Origin: Pseudarthrobacter sp. BIM B-2242 | Lineage (GTDB): Bacteria; Actinomycetota; Actinomycetes; Actinomycetales; Micrococcaceae | Length of the DNA: 64,000 bases | Direction of reading: 5' to 3' | NCBI RefSeq assembly: GCF_014764445.1 | Contig: NZ_CP061721.1 | Span: 3,906,001 to 3,970,000, forward strand | In this document: positions 25,413 through 32,998 of the stretch, one piece after another | How the letters are laid out: each line of letters opens with the position of its first letter | How positions within the stretch are numbered: position 1 is the first letter of the stretch | Position numbers and translations under genes: made by a program | Notes under the pieces: generated by a model | What the model was told of the DNA's origin: nothing | Database searches by the model: none | Seen by the model: the letters and a program-made list of their open reading frames with translations, nothing else

Positions 25413-25604
25413 TTGTTTTTACTCGCCACACTGCTCTTAATTGCGCTAGCGTTCGGCGCATTAGCCCTGATATTTGTTCCCGTGTTTCGTGCGAGAGAGT
25501 TCGACAAGAAGCACATACCAAGCCGGAACTGGATTCTGGCGGGCGTGTTAATCGCCTTAGCAATATGCCTTGGCCTCTTCGGTCTGCCGACGCTAAGCGT
25601 GTAG
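25413..25604 (+). CDS. small two-helix membrane protein, 63 aa
   Basis: A 63-residue hydrophobic protein with two membrane helices (LLATLLLIALAFGALALIFVPVF and WILAGVLIALAICLGLFGL) separated by a basic loop (RAREFDKKHIPSR). TTG at 25413 is preferred because AAGGGAG lies at the right distance; TTG at 25362 is a longer alternative. AT-richer codons than the chromosome backbone suggest transfer. Function unknown. Confidence 0.55.
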   Translation: MFLLATLLLIALAFGALALIFVPVFRAREFDKKHIPSRNWILAGVLIALAICLGLFGLPTLSV

Positions 25605-25694
25605 ATCTAGAGGGCACCGGGGCAGGCCCGGCCAGTGAAGGTTCGGCTCACGACCTCGCCAAACAGTGCAGCGACACCACACAATCTTCCGAAG

Positions 25695-25913
25695 TCAGTC
25701 GTTGCGCTTCTGTCGTCTCAGGATGCCGATAAGAACCAGTGCCACCAGTGCTGCTGCGCCGCCTATGACGGACGTTATCCAATCGCTTCTAATCGCCGAG
25801 ACGACGAGGGAGGCAAGGGCGAGGAAAAGTGCGATGAACAGACCTATCGATACAACCTTTCATTTTGCGGGCTTCGCAAACTTATGGCCTGACCGAACGG
25901 ATATGGATTTCAT
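25695..25913 (-). pseudogene. small membrane protein with in-frame TGA stop
   Basis: From an ATG at 25913 (AAGGGA upstream) the frame reads 17 codons, meets TGA at 25860-25862, then continues in the same frame for 54 codons with a clear two-helix membrane pattern (IGLFIALFLALASLVV and GGAAALVALVLIGIL) and a basic end RRQKRND. Without the TGA (a TGG tryptophan is the simplest ancestor) this is a 72-residue protein. No other start lies after the stop, so the gene looks recently inactivated. A selenocysteine element is not apparent. Confidence 0.5.
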
Positions 25914-26042
25914 TGACTTCCCTTTGTGCAATCCGACGAGCTCCTATGCTGACACGGAAGGAGCCCACCGCAAAGAGCAGCTCGTACTCCGCCCGGTAAT
26001 GGTTGCCTTACCAGACGTCGATGGTGCCGCAGTGCCGCAAAA

Positions 26043-26537
26043 TCAAGAACGGTCAACGTCATCCTCTTCATATCGAAACTCGTATTGAAGGTCTCTAATC
26101 ATCTTTCTAGAAAGAAACCAGGCGAGGACAGCGGCAATCCCAGCTAATCCCGCCCACCACAGACGCTCAACCGTGGGATTCAGTAGGGCGAAAAAAATGA
26201 AAAGGACAGCAGCACCCGCGAACACGATAGCTTGCGCGGTCCAATAAATGGTGCCCCGTTTCACTGTCGGATGAACCCAATCCGATGTCCATCCTTTGAA
26301 GCGGTGGTCCATACGTCCCCCTGTTTGGGCTTGGCGCTGATCACGGCGTTTCTCTTGTTCCTCGTAGTTAGGATCTCGCGTATAAGTCTTGGACCGCCGA
26401 CGCTCCTTCGCCTTATCGACCAAATGGGTCACTGCGACCAGGGCAGCACAAAGAATGATCACAGCGAAGACGATCACATTAATTAGGAGCAAAACGTCGT
26501 CCGGAATCCCGCTCGTGTTGAAAGCTGTGAGCTTCAT
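26043..26537 (-). CDS. membrane protein of unknown function
   Basis: A protein of about 164 residues with an N-terminal membrane helix (VLLLINVIVFAVIILCAALVAV), a long basic and acidic cytoplasmic loop rich in Arg/Gln (KAKERRRSK, EEQEKRRDQRQAQ), then two more helices (AIVFAGAAVLFIFFALL and WAGLAGIAAVLAWFL) and an acidic tail. The ATG at 26537 is taken; a GTG at 26570 would add 11 residues. Island cargo with lower GC. No family recognised. Confidence 0.6.
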   Translation of the reverse strand: MKLTAFNTSGIPDDVLLLINVIVFAVIILCAALVAVTHLVDKAKERRRSKTYTRDPNYEEQEKRRDQRQAQTGGRMDHRFKGWTSDWVHPTVKRGTIYWTAQAIVFAGAAVLFIFFALLNPTVERLWWAGLAGIAAVLAWFLSRKMIRDLQYEFRYEEDDVDRS

Positions 26538-26570
26538 AGAGTGATCGAACCCTAAACATTCTGACGCCAC

Positions 26571-27047
26571 AAGTCCCTTGGGGACTGTCCGATTTTCGTG
26601 GATCCACGGTTGGCATTTAGTTGATTCCTCCTTCGAAGGTGATGGCGGAGGAGGTCAGGGCCGGTGGGGAAATGTCCTCTGGCCAGCCAGGACTGCGCGC
26701 CGGTAGCGGGCGATTCGGTGGCGTTGGTGCCGCGAAACTGTCCCGTTGAGGGTTCCGCTTACGGAAACACAAGTGCGGTGCAGACGACTTCTGACATTCC
26801 GTGCAGGCGACTTCTGAAAATGACATATTTGTAGGTCGGTCAAAAACGACCGTTTCTGACCCGCCTTCGGCACGCCTCCTGTCGTTTTCAGAAGTCGTCT
26901 GCACTCGCTCCCGCGGAATTCCGGGGTAGTGCAGACGAGTACTGACATGGAGATGTCACAAGTCCCCTGCACGGAATTGCATTCCGCTCAATAGTCCCGT
27001 GCACCAACCGTCACTTTTCAGAAGTCGCCTGCACTAAAAAGCAGCGA
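26571..27047. other. non-coding repeat-rich region
   Basis: No supported gene. It holds cluster 2 of site-like repeats in both orientations (26778-27034). A frame across it is composed largely of repeat sequence and is not credible. Confidence 0.6.
26778..27034. repeat. recombinase-site-like repeat array, cluster 2
   Basis: Direct copies GTGCAGACGACTTCTGA (26778) and GTGCAGGCGACTTCTGA (26801) have a 23-base period. Inverted copies occur at 26885-26904 and 27015-27034, and diverged copies at 26929-26948, 26958-26972 and 26990-27004. The first pair is nearly identical to cluster 3 over about 45 bases. Confidence 0.7.
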
Positions 27048-27629
27048 CTATTGCGTCGAAGGACCCGTCGCGCCTGCTGCCGGGACCCACCGGTAGAGCG
27101 TCGGAACGGAGACGCCGAGGCTCGTGGCCACTTCCCGGGGCGGTGTTCCCTGGTTGAGTAGTTTGCGGGCTGAGCGGATCTTGGCTTCCGTCATGATGCG
27201 TTTGCGGCCGCCGACCCGTCCTTGTTCGCGCGCGGCCAGCAGCCCGGCTTGGGTGCGTTCGACCATGAGCTCCCGTTCCATCTGGGCCAGGGATGCCATC
27301 ACATTGAAGAAAAAGCGCCCGGAAGCCGTGGTGGTATCGATCGCGTCGGTGAGGCTGACGAAGCCTACGCCGCGGTTGTTTAGGCCGCCGGCGAAGTCCA
27401 GGAGGTCTTTCACGCTCCGGCCCAGGCGGTCCAGCTTCCACACCACCAGGGTGTCACCGTCGCGCAGGGTGTCCAACGCCTTGTCGAGTCCGGGGCGGTG
27501 AGACTTGGTGCCGCTGATCGTGTCTTCGTAGATTTTGTCGCATCCGGCCTTCTTCAGAGCGTCGATCTGCAAGCCCAGGTTCTGGTCCCGGGTGGAGACT
27601 CGGGCGTAGCCGATTCGGTGTGCGGTCAT
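27048..27629 (-). CDS. serine recombinase (resolvase/invertase family)
   Basis: A 193-residue small serine recombinase with the catalytic serine in YARVSTRDQN (Ser12), the VWKLDRLGRS arginine motif, the MERELMVERTQAGLLAAREQGR helix and a C-terminal helix-turn-helix (PREVATSLGVSVPTLYRWV). Complete and probably functional. It differs clearly from the recombinase at 24499-25077. An 11-bp inverted repeat immediately upstream (27642-27690) could be its recombination site or operator. Confidence 0.93.
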   Translation of the reverse strand: MTAHRIGYARVSTRDQNLGLQIDALKKAGCDKIYEDTISGTKSHRPGLDKALDTLRDGDTLVVWKLDRLGRSVKDLLDFAGGLNNRGVGFVSLTDAIDTTTASGRFFFNVMASLAQMERELMVERTQAGLLAAREQGRVGGRKRIMTEAKIRSARKLLNQGTPPREVATSLGVSVPTLYRWVPAAGATGPSTQ

Positions 27630-27940
27630 GGGGGTGTTCTCTTCTCAAAACTCAGTCCGATGCGTTGGTTCGACTGTACAGTTTTGAGAACTATTTGTGA
27701 GAACGACCGGCCCTGAACTCGACTTTTCGTCACAACGGCGGTTTTCCGGAGGAAAATGCTCCGTTTGCAACGGGTCACTGCGAACACCACGATTCTCAAA
27801 TCAACCTGTTCTTGAAATCCTTCGTTTGCGAGAGCCGTCGGACGGGTCGGCTGGTCCGGTAAGCGTTCCTCACTTGGGCCGGCTTACAGCCTTGGCGTTT
27901 TCGACGTATGCGACAGCAATCAGCGCCAAGCAGGCTCGAA
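27630..27940. other. intergenic region upstream of recombinase
   Basis: Apart from the inverted repeat at 27642-27690, no gene or clear signal is seen. GC is lower than in the flanking chromosome. Confidence 0.5.
27642..27690. repeat. inverted repeat upstream of recombinase
   Basis: An 11-bp perfect inverted repeat, TTCTCAAAACT / AGTTTTGAGAA, separated by 27 bases, 13 bases before the recombinase start codon. The size and A/T-rich arms resemble invertase/resolvase binding sites. A further GAGAAC half-site follows. Confidence 0.55.
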
Positions 27941-28276
27941 TCAGGGCTGCGGGATCAGGAAGTGCGCGACGACTGTTAGGACCAAAATTACCGGCACGGC
28001 GAAGACGACACTTCGGGACATACGGCCCAGCCCGATGTTTGCCCGGGGCCAAAGCAGTAGCCCGACGATGACAGTCGCGAGCAGTGCGGAGAGGATGCCT
28101 GCGCTGATCAGCGATGCACGAACAGGCAGCAAATGCGGAGGGCACATCGCGGGACTGGTCGCACATCCCCAACTAGGCAGGGCCGGCTGCGCAATCCAGA
28201 GGACGAGCAAGCCCAAAAAAACGACGCAAGCCGCGACTACAGGTGAGCGCCTGGCGCTGTTTGTCTGGCTGGTCAT
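27941..28276 (-). CDS. three-helix membrane protein (intact paralogue)
   Basis: A 111-residue protein with three hydrophobic helices (VVAACVVFLGLLVLWIA, ISAGILSALLATVIVGLLLW, SVVFAVPVILVLTVVAHFL) and a conserved-looking loop with two cysteines (WGCATSPAMCPPHLLPVRAS). A degraded second copy lies at 32661-32945. The ATG at 28276 is preceded by GATAAT, eight bases upstream, without a ribosome site. Function unknown. Confidence 0.6.
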   Translation of the reverse strand: MTSQTNSARRSPVVAACVVFLGLLVLWIAQPALPSWGCATSPAMCPPHLLPVRASLISAGILSALLATVIVGLLLWPRANIGLGRMSRSVVFAVPVILVLTVVAHFLIPQP

Positions 28277-28398
28277 GTTGCCAGATTATCGATCAGTTCT
28301 CCCGTTGCACGACGACACAAGCGCGGCGGGGCGTAGCAGAAACCCGTAGAGAATCCCGATTAGAGTAAGCCGCCCTTTTCGGGACTTAGGATCGGGTC

Positions 28399-28860
28399 AT
28401 GCTCATATCTACAACTGGAGTTGTATACGCCGCTGAAGGTTCGGTGGTTCTGGATGTTGTGCCGCCGCCCAGAACGCTGGCCGAGGCCATGGCAGCCCGT
28501 GGCCATGATGAGGGACGGGAATTTAACGAGATCCTCTTTGAGACCGGCGTCAACAGGGGGCCCGTCGAAGTACAGATTGAAGTCTTGCCGGCTGAGCCAG
28601 CAGAGGACACTACGGTTGAATGGGAAGAGGCTTGGGAAGACTTCGATTTTGAGCTGCCCCTGGGCACGGTGAATCTTTATGGTCCAACGATGGGTGATGT
28701 GCTCAACATCGGCACCATCGAGGAACCCTCGGTCTACAGGTTTCGGATTCAGGCGAATGGTCGGAGCCGCATGAGAGATCTGGTAGCCACAGAAGCCGTG
28801 GAGAGCTATCTTGTCCAAGTTTGGATAGTCGAGCAGCAAACTGGGAAGAACGTACCTTAA
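28399..28860 (+). CDS. hypothetical acidic protein, 153 aa
   Basis: A 153-residue acidic soluble protein, beta-rich in appearance (TTGVVYAAEGSVVLDVV, PVEVQIEVLP, LVQVWIVEQQ) with an acidic middle (EWEEAWEDFDFELP). No domain recognised. Island location, acidic character and size are compatible with an immunity-type or competence-related accessory protein, but this is speculation. TAGGAT ends six bases before the ATG, so the message may be leaderless. Confidence 0.55.
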   Translation: MLISTTGVVYAAEGSVVLDVVPPPRTLAEAMAARGHDEGREFNEILFETGVNRGPVEVQIEVLPAEPAEDTTVEWEEAWEDFDFELPLGTVNLYGPTMGDVLNIGTIEEPSVYRFRIQANGRSRMRDLVATEAVESYLVQVWIVEQQTGKNVP

Positions 28861-28890
28861 AAGGTTCCCGCCTACGTACACACAGTCGCA

Positions 28891-28933
28891 GTGCAGACGA
28901 CTTCTGACATTCAGTGCAGGCGACTTCTGAAAA
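28891..28933 (+). repeat. recombinase-site-like repeat pair, cluster 3
   Basis: Direct copies GTGCAGACGACTTCTGA (28891) and GTGCAGGCGACTTCTGA (28914), 23-base period. Same orientation as, and nearly identical to, the first pair of cluster 2 located 2113 bases to the left. It lies 100 bases upstream of a truncated recombinase gene. Confidence 0.7.
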
Positions 28934-29032
28934 TGACACCTCCGAAAAAAGTCGAAAAAGCACTCCTACTCTTAGTCAAAACTGGTTGCCGAAAAGAAAG
29001 TCGGTCAAAAGGGTGATGAGAGGGTTTTTGAC

Positions 29033-29356
29033 GTGCCTAGGAACATAGTCGGCTATGCGAGGGTCAGTACTCGTGGTCAATCGCTCGATTCGCAGGTAGA
29101 CGCCTTGGTAGCGGCCGGAGCAGTCCGCGTCTTTCAGGAGTACGCGTCCGGGGCTACCCAGGCAAGGGCACGATGGAAGGACTGCTTGGATTACCTACAG
29201 CCGGGCAACGTGCTGTTGGTCGCGGACCTGACCAGGCTAGGCCGTAGTACTTCCGACCTTGCGGACATCGTCACAGTGCTGGGCCGGCGGGGGATCGCTG
29301 ATCGCGCAGCCTGGGTGACAATTAGTGCTGCGAAAGGCGGCCCTTTGTCGCATTGA
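29033..29356 (+). pseudogene. truncated serine recombinase
   Basis: The first ~90 residues match the catalytic domain of a small serine recombinase (YARVSTRGQS with Ser12, a DLTRLGRSTSDLADIV segment). The sequence then diverges into unrelated residues and stops at 107, without the long helix and DNA-binding helix-turn-helix. The reading frame starts with GTG. It is probably a remnant left by a deletion or recombination event, with a site-like repeat pair upstream. Confidence 0.75.
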
Positions 29357-29452
29357 TTCAGAGCCGCGTCTGTCTCTGCTCACGGAGTCCGTCACGCATA
29401 CTGACGGTATGGATTCAAGGTTTTCGAATGTCTTCCGCTCCTGGAGTGGGTC

Positions 29453-29875
29453 TTGAGGAAATGGCGCCGACTCGCGCAGGGACTTAACCTTGCGATTCTT
29501 CTTGGGTTCTTCACGCTCTTCGGGATCCAAGCGCACATGGTTTTTTCGAATATCGCCCAGTACGAATCGCGGGGTCTGGTGGTCGACAATGACCTTGGCC
29601 AACGCGGGCTGGCATTGAGCGGACTGTTCGTACTCGTCGTCGCGGTGCTCGCCCTACTCTCCATTCGATATTTGCTCCGAGCCAGAATCCTAGGATTCGT
29701 ATTGCATGCGGTCCTGTGGTTTGTGTTGCTACTGCTTGGTATCAGCACTTGGCTTGCCTTCGGCAGAGAACTTGGCGGGGTCGGCATCGGAGTGCTGCTA
29801 GTCTGTCTGGCCGGCACCGCTTACGGTGCGGCGTGCGCCAGAATTGATGCCCGGCTCCAGAAACAAGTGCTGTAG
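29453..29875 (+). CDS. four-helix membrane protein of unknown function
   Basis: A 140-residue hydrophobic protein with about four membrane helices (LNLAILLGFFTLFGIQA, GLALSGLFVLVVAVLALLSI, LGFVLHAVLWFVLLLLGIST, GVGIGVLLVCLAGTAYGAA). Starts with TTG at 29453, with GGAG nine bases upstream. No recognised family. Island cargo. Confidence 0.5.
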   Translation: MRKWRRLAQGLNLAILLGFFTLFGIQAHMVFSNIAQYESRGLVVDNDLGQRGLALSGLFVLVVAVLALLSIRYLLRARILGFVLHAVLWFVLLLLGISTWLAFGRELGGVGIGVLLVCLAGTAYGAACARIDARLQKQVL

Positions 29876-30459
29876 CTCCTTGATGCTGGTCTCACCCATA
29901 TGGCCCCGGTCGGGTCCACACCGGGCATCTCACCTCATCCCAGATGAAGGAAGCACTCCGAGTGGCGTCCGGTAGAGGTTCCCGTTCTGGTCTTTGCCCG
30001 TTCCATGAGCAAGAAGGGCTATGCAATGAGGCGGTCAAATCGCAAGCGGCAATTGCCAGAACGACCATCTTCATATCCTCCCAATAAGACACGCGGCAAT
30101 TGCCAGAACGACCATCTTCATATCCTCCCAAGAAGAACGGGCCGTGGCCCCGCTAGATCTTGAATCCCGGCCTTCGAGCGACGACTGAGCCGCGTGTCCC
30201 GTAGAGGGCTCCGCCAGTGACCGGACCTTTGAGTATCCGACCTGAATTTGGGGTGGCGAGTACCTGGATTTTCTCGTGAACACTATCCGTACCATTGCCA
30301 TGTCCAGCGTGGGAACAGGCATCGATGCCGGTCCGGAACGGCCGAAGCCGCCGCGGCCCACCACCAACGCAGTCACTGCTACGTCCAACCACCCCGCCTT
30401 GGAAGGTGGCAGGGCGCAAGGCTCCCGCAGCGATTACCGGGTCAATTCGGACACGTCGT
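29876..30459. other. non-coding region with a tandem duplication
   Basis: No credible intact gene. The main feature is a 38-base direct repeat (30046-30083 and 30093-30130). The rest appears to be decayed sequence. Confidence 0.55.
30046..30130 (-). repeat. 38-bp direct repeat carrying a ribosome site and start codon
   Basis: Two identical 38-base copies 47 bases apart. On the minus strand each contains GGGAGGAT, an ATG and codons for MKMVVLAIAA, the beginning of a signal-peptide-like sequence. The upstream copy reads into a stop after 16 codons and the downstream copy into a non-descript frame of about 60 codons. Confidence 0.6.
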
Positions 30460-30825
30460 TCAAGTGGCTTGGTGATCTCCCGGATCTCCTTGGAATTCCC
30501 GGATCTCCACCGGGAGCATCGTCGCACCAGCCAGCTTCTTCCCCCATTCCAGAGCGGAATCCAGATCCGGGGCCAGGATGATGGAGAGCCCGCCGAGATG
30601 CTCCTCGCCCTGAAGGTAAGGGCCAGCCGAAGTGATCACGTCGCCGCCGCTAACGCGGGTCACCACTGCCGCGACAGGTTGGTCCAAGCCTCCGGCGAAG
30701 ACCCATGCACCCGCGGCCTTGAGCTCGCTGTTGAAGGCGTCCACGTTCCGCATGATGGGTTCCAGAATCTCCGGCGGCGCCTCACCACCATCGGGTTGCT
30801 GAATGCTCAGCAGAAAGTGCTTCAT
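30460..30825 (-). CDS. YciI family (DGPF-domain) protein
   Basis: A 121-residue protein of the YCII-related superfamily (MKHFLLSIQQPDG start; DAFNSELKAAGAWVFAGGL; DVITSAGPYLQGEEHLGGLSII). Homologues are dimeric alpha-beta barrels of unknown catalytic role and often sit beside ECF sigma factors in actinobacteria. No sigma gene is present here. The ATG at 30825 has GGAGG upstream. Confidence 0.82.
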   Translation of the reverse strand: MKHFLLSIQQPDGGEAPPEILEPIMRNVDAFNSELKAAGAWVFAGGLDQPVAAVVTRVSGGDVITSAGPYLQGEEHLGGLSIILAPDLDSALEWGKKLAGATMLPVEIREFQGDPGDHQAT

Positions 30826-31068
30826 ATGCTGATACCTCCATGCTTGGGTGGGCCGCAGACTTCTTCGCAATCAACTGCCCCACTGGTGGGATGACGGTGC
30901 TGGACCCTTTGAACATTCTGAGCGGTGGAGGGGCTGGTCGAAAATGACTGTGCCCCACGCTTGGAACCCAACCGATGCCCCGGGCCAACTTACGGCAGGG
31001 CGTCACCCTCTGACCACAAAATGAACCACTTCGATTGGGGGAATTGCTCGAGCAGTCGCAGGACCCTG

Positions 31069-32451
31069 TTACTTACATGGCGCCGGCTGGAAGTAGTGAC
31101 TGCTGAGCCACAACGCCACCTCGTTGCCGATCTCGGCGCCCTGTACGTCGGCGGTGCGGAAGTGAATGCCGCCCCAGACGCGAGCATCAACGATCTCCTG
31201 TATCGCCGCGGAGAATCCGTCGAAGTGTCGTGGCTCGCCCGGGAAGCGACCGGAGTTCACGTCGAAGGCGACCTCGTCCATGCCGAAGAACTCCTGCGCC
31301 GCGTAGAGAGCGGCGCCGCTGACGCATCCGTGACCGGACGGGTGGTCGGAGAACGGCGGAGTGCCGAGCGGCGGGACGGTTGCTGTCGATGGATCGAAGA
31401 GCGGTTTCCATGTCGGATCGGCTTCCGTCTCCGGATTGCCGTCGGTGTCGGCTTCGCGGATCGCCGCCATCGGACGCCAGAAGTTCCAGTAGGACTTGTC
31501 GTTCCAGCAAGCGACCGCGCCATCAGCGGCGGCGAGGTTGGTCATCGCGAAGAGCCGAGCCGCGTCGGCCAGGTCGAGTCCGTGCTCCACGGCGAGGCTG
31601 CGGAACACGCCGTTCCAGAGTGCCACCGGCGGTGCTTGCCAGAAGATGGCCGCGGTGGTCTGGTCGTCGGTTCGAGTGGTACTGACGAGAGCACCGATCT
31701 CCTTGACCTCGTTGAAGTCCGCTGTGTACTCGGCACTCCTCAGCGGGTTAGGACCCTCCGAGCGGAATTGGTCGGGATTCTCCATGATGAATGGTTGGAG
31801 ATTGGCCACCCAGGCGTCCGGATCGAGCGCACCGGGCGCGACGGGCCGCCAATCGCCGGGATCGGGTCCGATGTCGAACTGGAACGGGGCCATGAACCCG
31901 TCATCGGTGCGCGCGAGGATCATCGCCGCCGCGGCGGACTCACCGGCGGCGATTCCTTCGCCCTTGTTCGGGCCGTCGGTGACGTCCGCGAGCGTTGCTT
32001 CGTACGCAGCGTCGAGGCCAGCCACTTGGGTCGGCGGGACCAGAGTGACGAGCACGTGGTGTGCGGCGGTCGAGATCGCCGCATCTAACGATGCCTCCGG
32101 CCCGACGCCGACCGAGTCGCCGTCGAGCAGATACGGCTGGTATCCGCGGTCGATGGCGTTCACTGCGTCGTACACCGCGCCCTGAACCATCGCCATGCCG
32201 CGGAGCTGGCCGTGAGCCGTGGGACGCAGTGGGGTTACGTGGTCTTGGGCGATGGTGTTCCACTCGATGAGGACGTCCGTGTTCGCCGGCGCCGCGTTCC
32301 GTGCGTTCGAGGCTCCGGCGCTCGAGACTCCCGGTAAAACGAGTGCGGCGGTCAGTGCCGGGATCAAGCAGAGCGCCCACCGTCGGCGTGGACCGTTCCT
32401 CGACGTCCGCGATGGTCGCCTGCGATGATCGTACGCGTTGCTGTTCGTCAT
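31069..32451 (-). CDS. secreted vanadium-dependent haloperoxidase-like protein
   Basis: A 460-residue exported protein of the PAP2/vanadium haloperoxidase superfamily. The signal peptide spans about residues 22-46. Vanadate-site motifs are intact: Lys319 and Arg326-Pro327 (K-x6-RP), PSGH at 371-374 with His374, and Arg424...His430. These residues coordinate vanadate (or phosphate in related phosphatases). The enzyme probably oxidises halides with hydrogen peroxide, or acts as an acid phosphatase. The cytoplasm-independent location and island context suggest an accessory trait. AAGGA lies upstream of the ATG. Confidence 0.88.
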   Translation of the reverse strand: MTNSNAYDHRRRPSRTSRNGPRRRWALCLIPALTAALVLPGVSSAGASNARNAAPANTDVLIEWNTIAQDHVTPLRPTAHGQLRGMAMVQGAVYDAVNAIDRGYQPYLLDGDSVGVGPEASLDAAISTAAHHVLVTLVPPTQVAGLDAAYEATLADVTDGPNKGEGIAAGESAAAAMILARTDDGFMAPFQFDIGPDPGDWRPVAPGALDPDAWVANLQPFIMENPDQFRSEGPNPLRSAEYTADFNEVKEIGALVSTTRTDDQTTAAIFWQAPPVALWNGVFRSLAVEHGLDLADAARLFAMTNLAAADGAVACWNDKSYWNFWRPMAAIREADTDGNPETEADPTWKPLFDPSTATVPPLGTPPFSDHPSGHGCVSGAALYAAQEFFGMDEVAFDVNSGRFPGEPRHFDGFSAAIQEIVDARVWGGIHFRTADVQGAEIGNEVALWLSSHYFQPAPCK

Positions 32452-32660
32452 ATCGTCGGTCCTTCCGTCGTCGGAGCCATTTGAAGCGGACCCGACGGAG
32501 TCGACATCTCATGGGTGCCCGACACCGGCGGCACGCGGCCGACCGAGGTCAGCGCGATGCGCAATCGGTGCGGTTACTCCAAGGGTGATCCTCCGCCAGC
32601 GCGTTGTCCAGAGGAACCGTGTCCGGCAGCCTATAGCAAGCCGCGCTGCGCAGGATCGAC

Positions 32661-32945
32661 TCAGGGCTGCGGTATCAGGAAGTGCGGGACGACTGTCAGG
32701 ACCAGGATTACAGGAACCGCGAGGACGACGCTTCGGTACATGCCTCCCAGCCAGGTGCTTGCCCGGGATGGCCGAAGCAATAGTCCGATAATGACAGTCG
32801 CGAGCATTGCCACGAGGATGCCCGCACTAATTAGCGACGCACGAACAGGCAGCAAATGCGGCGGGCACATCGCCGAAAGGCTGACCGCACATCCCCAACT
32901 CGGCAAAACAGGCTGGCCCCAGAAGGACGACACATGCCGCGACAA
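32661..32945 (-). pseudogene. degraded duplicate of the three-helix membrane protein
   Basis: The last ~80 residues closely match the gene at 27941-28276 (LPSWGCA...MCPPHLLPVRASLISAGIL...HFLIPQP). The region coding the first helix carries a deletion of about 20 bases that puts the upstream homologous sequence (PPVVAACVVLLG) out of frame, and the original start region is lost. The remaining frame opens only at TTG. Confidence 0.65.
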
Positions 32946-32998
32946 CCGGAGGAGGTTGCGTGGATAGGCCAGTTACTTACAAGTTCACTCGACTGTCT

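Larger units (their letters stand above)
24499..32998. mobile_element. mosaic genomic island with serine recombinases
   Basis: The segment shows reduced and uneven GC, long non-coding stretches, three different small serine recombinase genes or remnants, several broken genes, a duplicated membrane gene, and repeated recombinase-site-like sequences. No transposase, integrase or terminal duplication was recognised, so the outer limits are approximate. The cargo includes small membrane proteins, a YciI protein and a vanadium haloperoxidase. Confidence 0.6.

Noticed and set aside
25860..25862. TGA as a selenocysteine codon
   Set aside because: No selenoprotein family and no hairpin element was recognised; a point mutation is simpler.
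26617..26972. Open frames across the repeat array
   Set aside because: The translated sequence is mostly the repeat unit itself (SEVACTECQKSS occurs also at 28.9 kb), so it is not coding.
26778..27034. CRISPR array
   Set aside because: The repeats occur in both orientations with irregular spacing and sequence drift, and no cas gene is present.
29892..30131. 79-codon frame containing the duplicated MKMVVLAIAA start
   Set aside because: After the first ten residues the sequence has no consistent character; reported only as a repeat.
30925..32088. 387-codon open frame opposite the haloperoxidase
   Set aside because: The haloperoxidase frame on the other strand has intact active-site motifs and a signal peptide.
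24499..32998. Complete transposon or prophage
   Set aside because: No transposase, integrase, phage structural gene or flanking target duplication was found.
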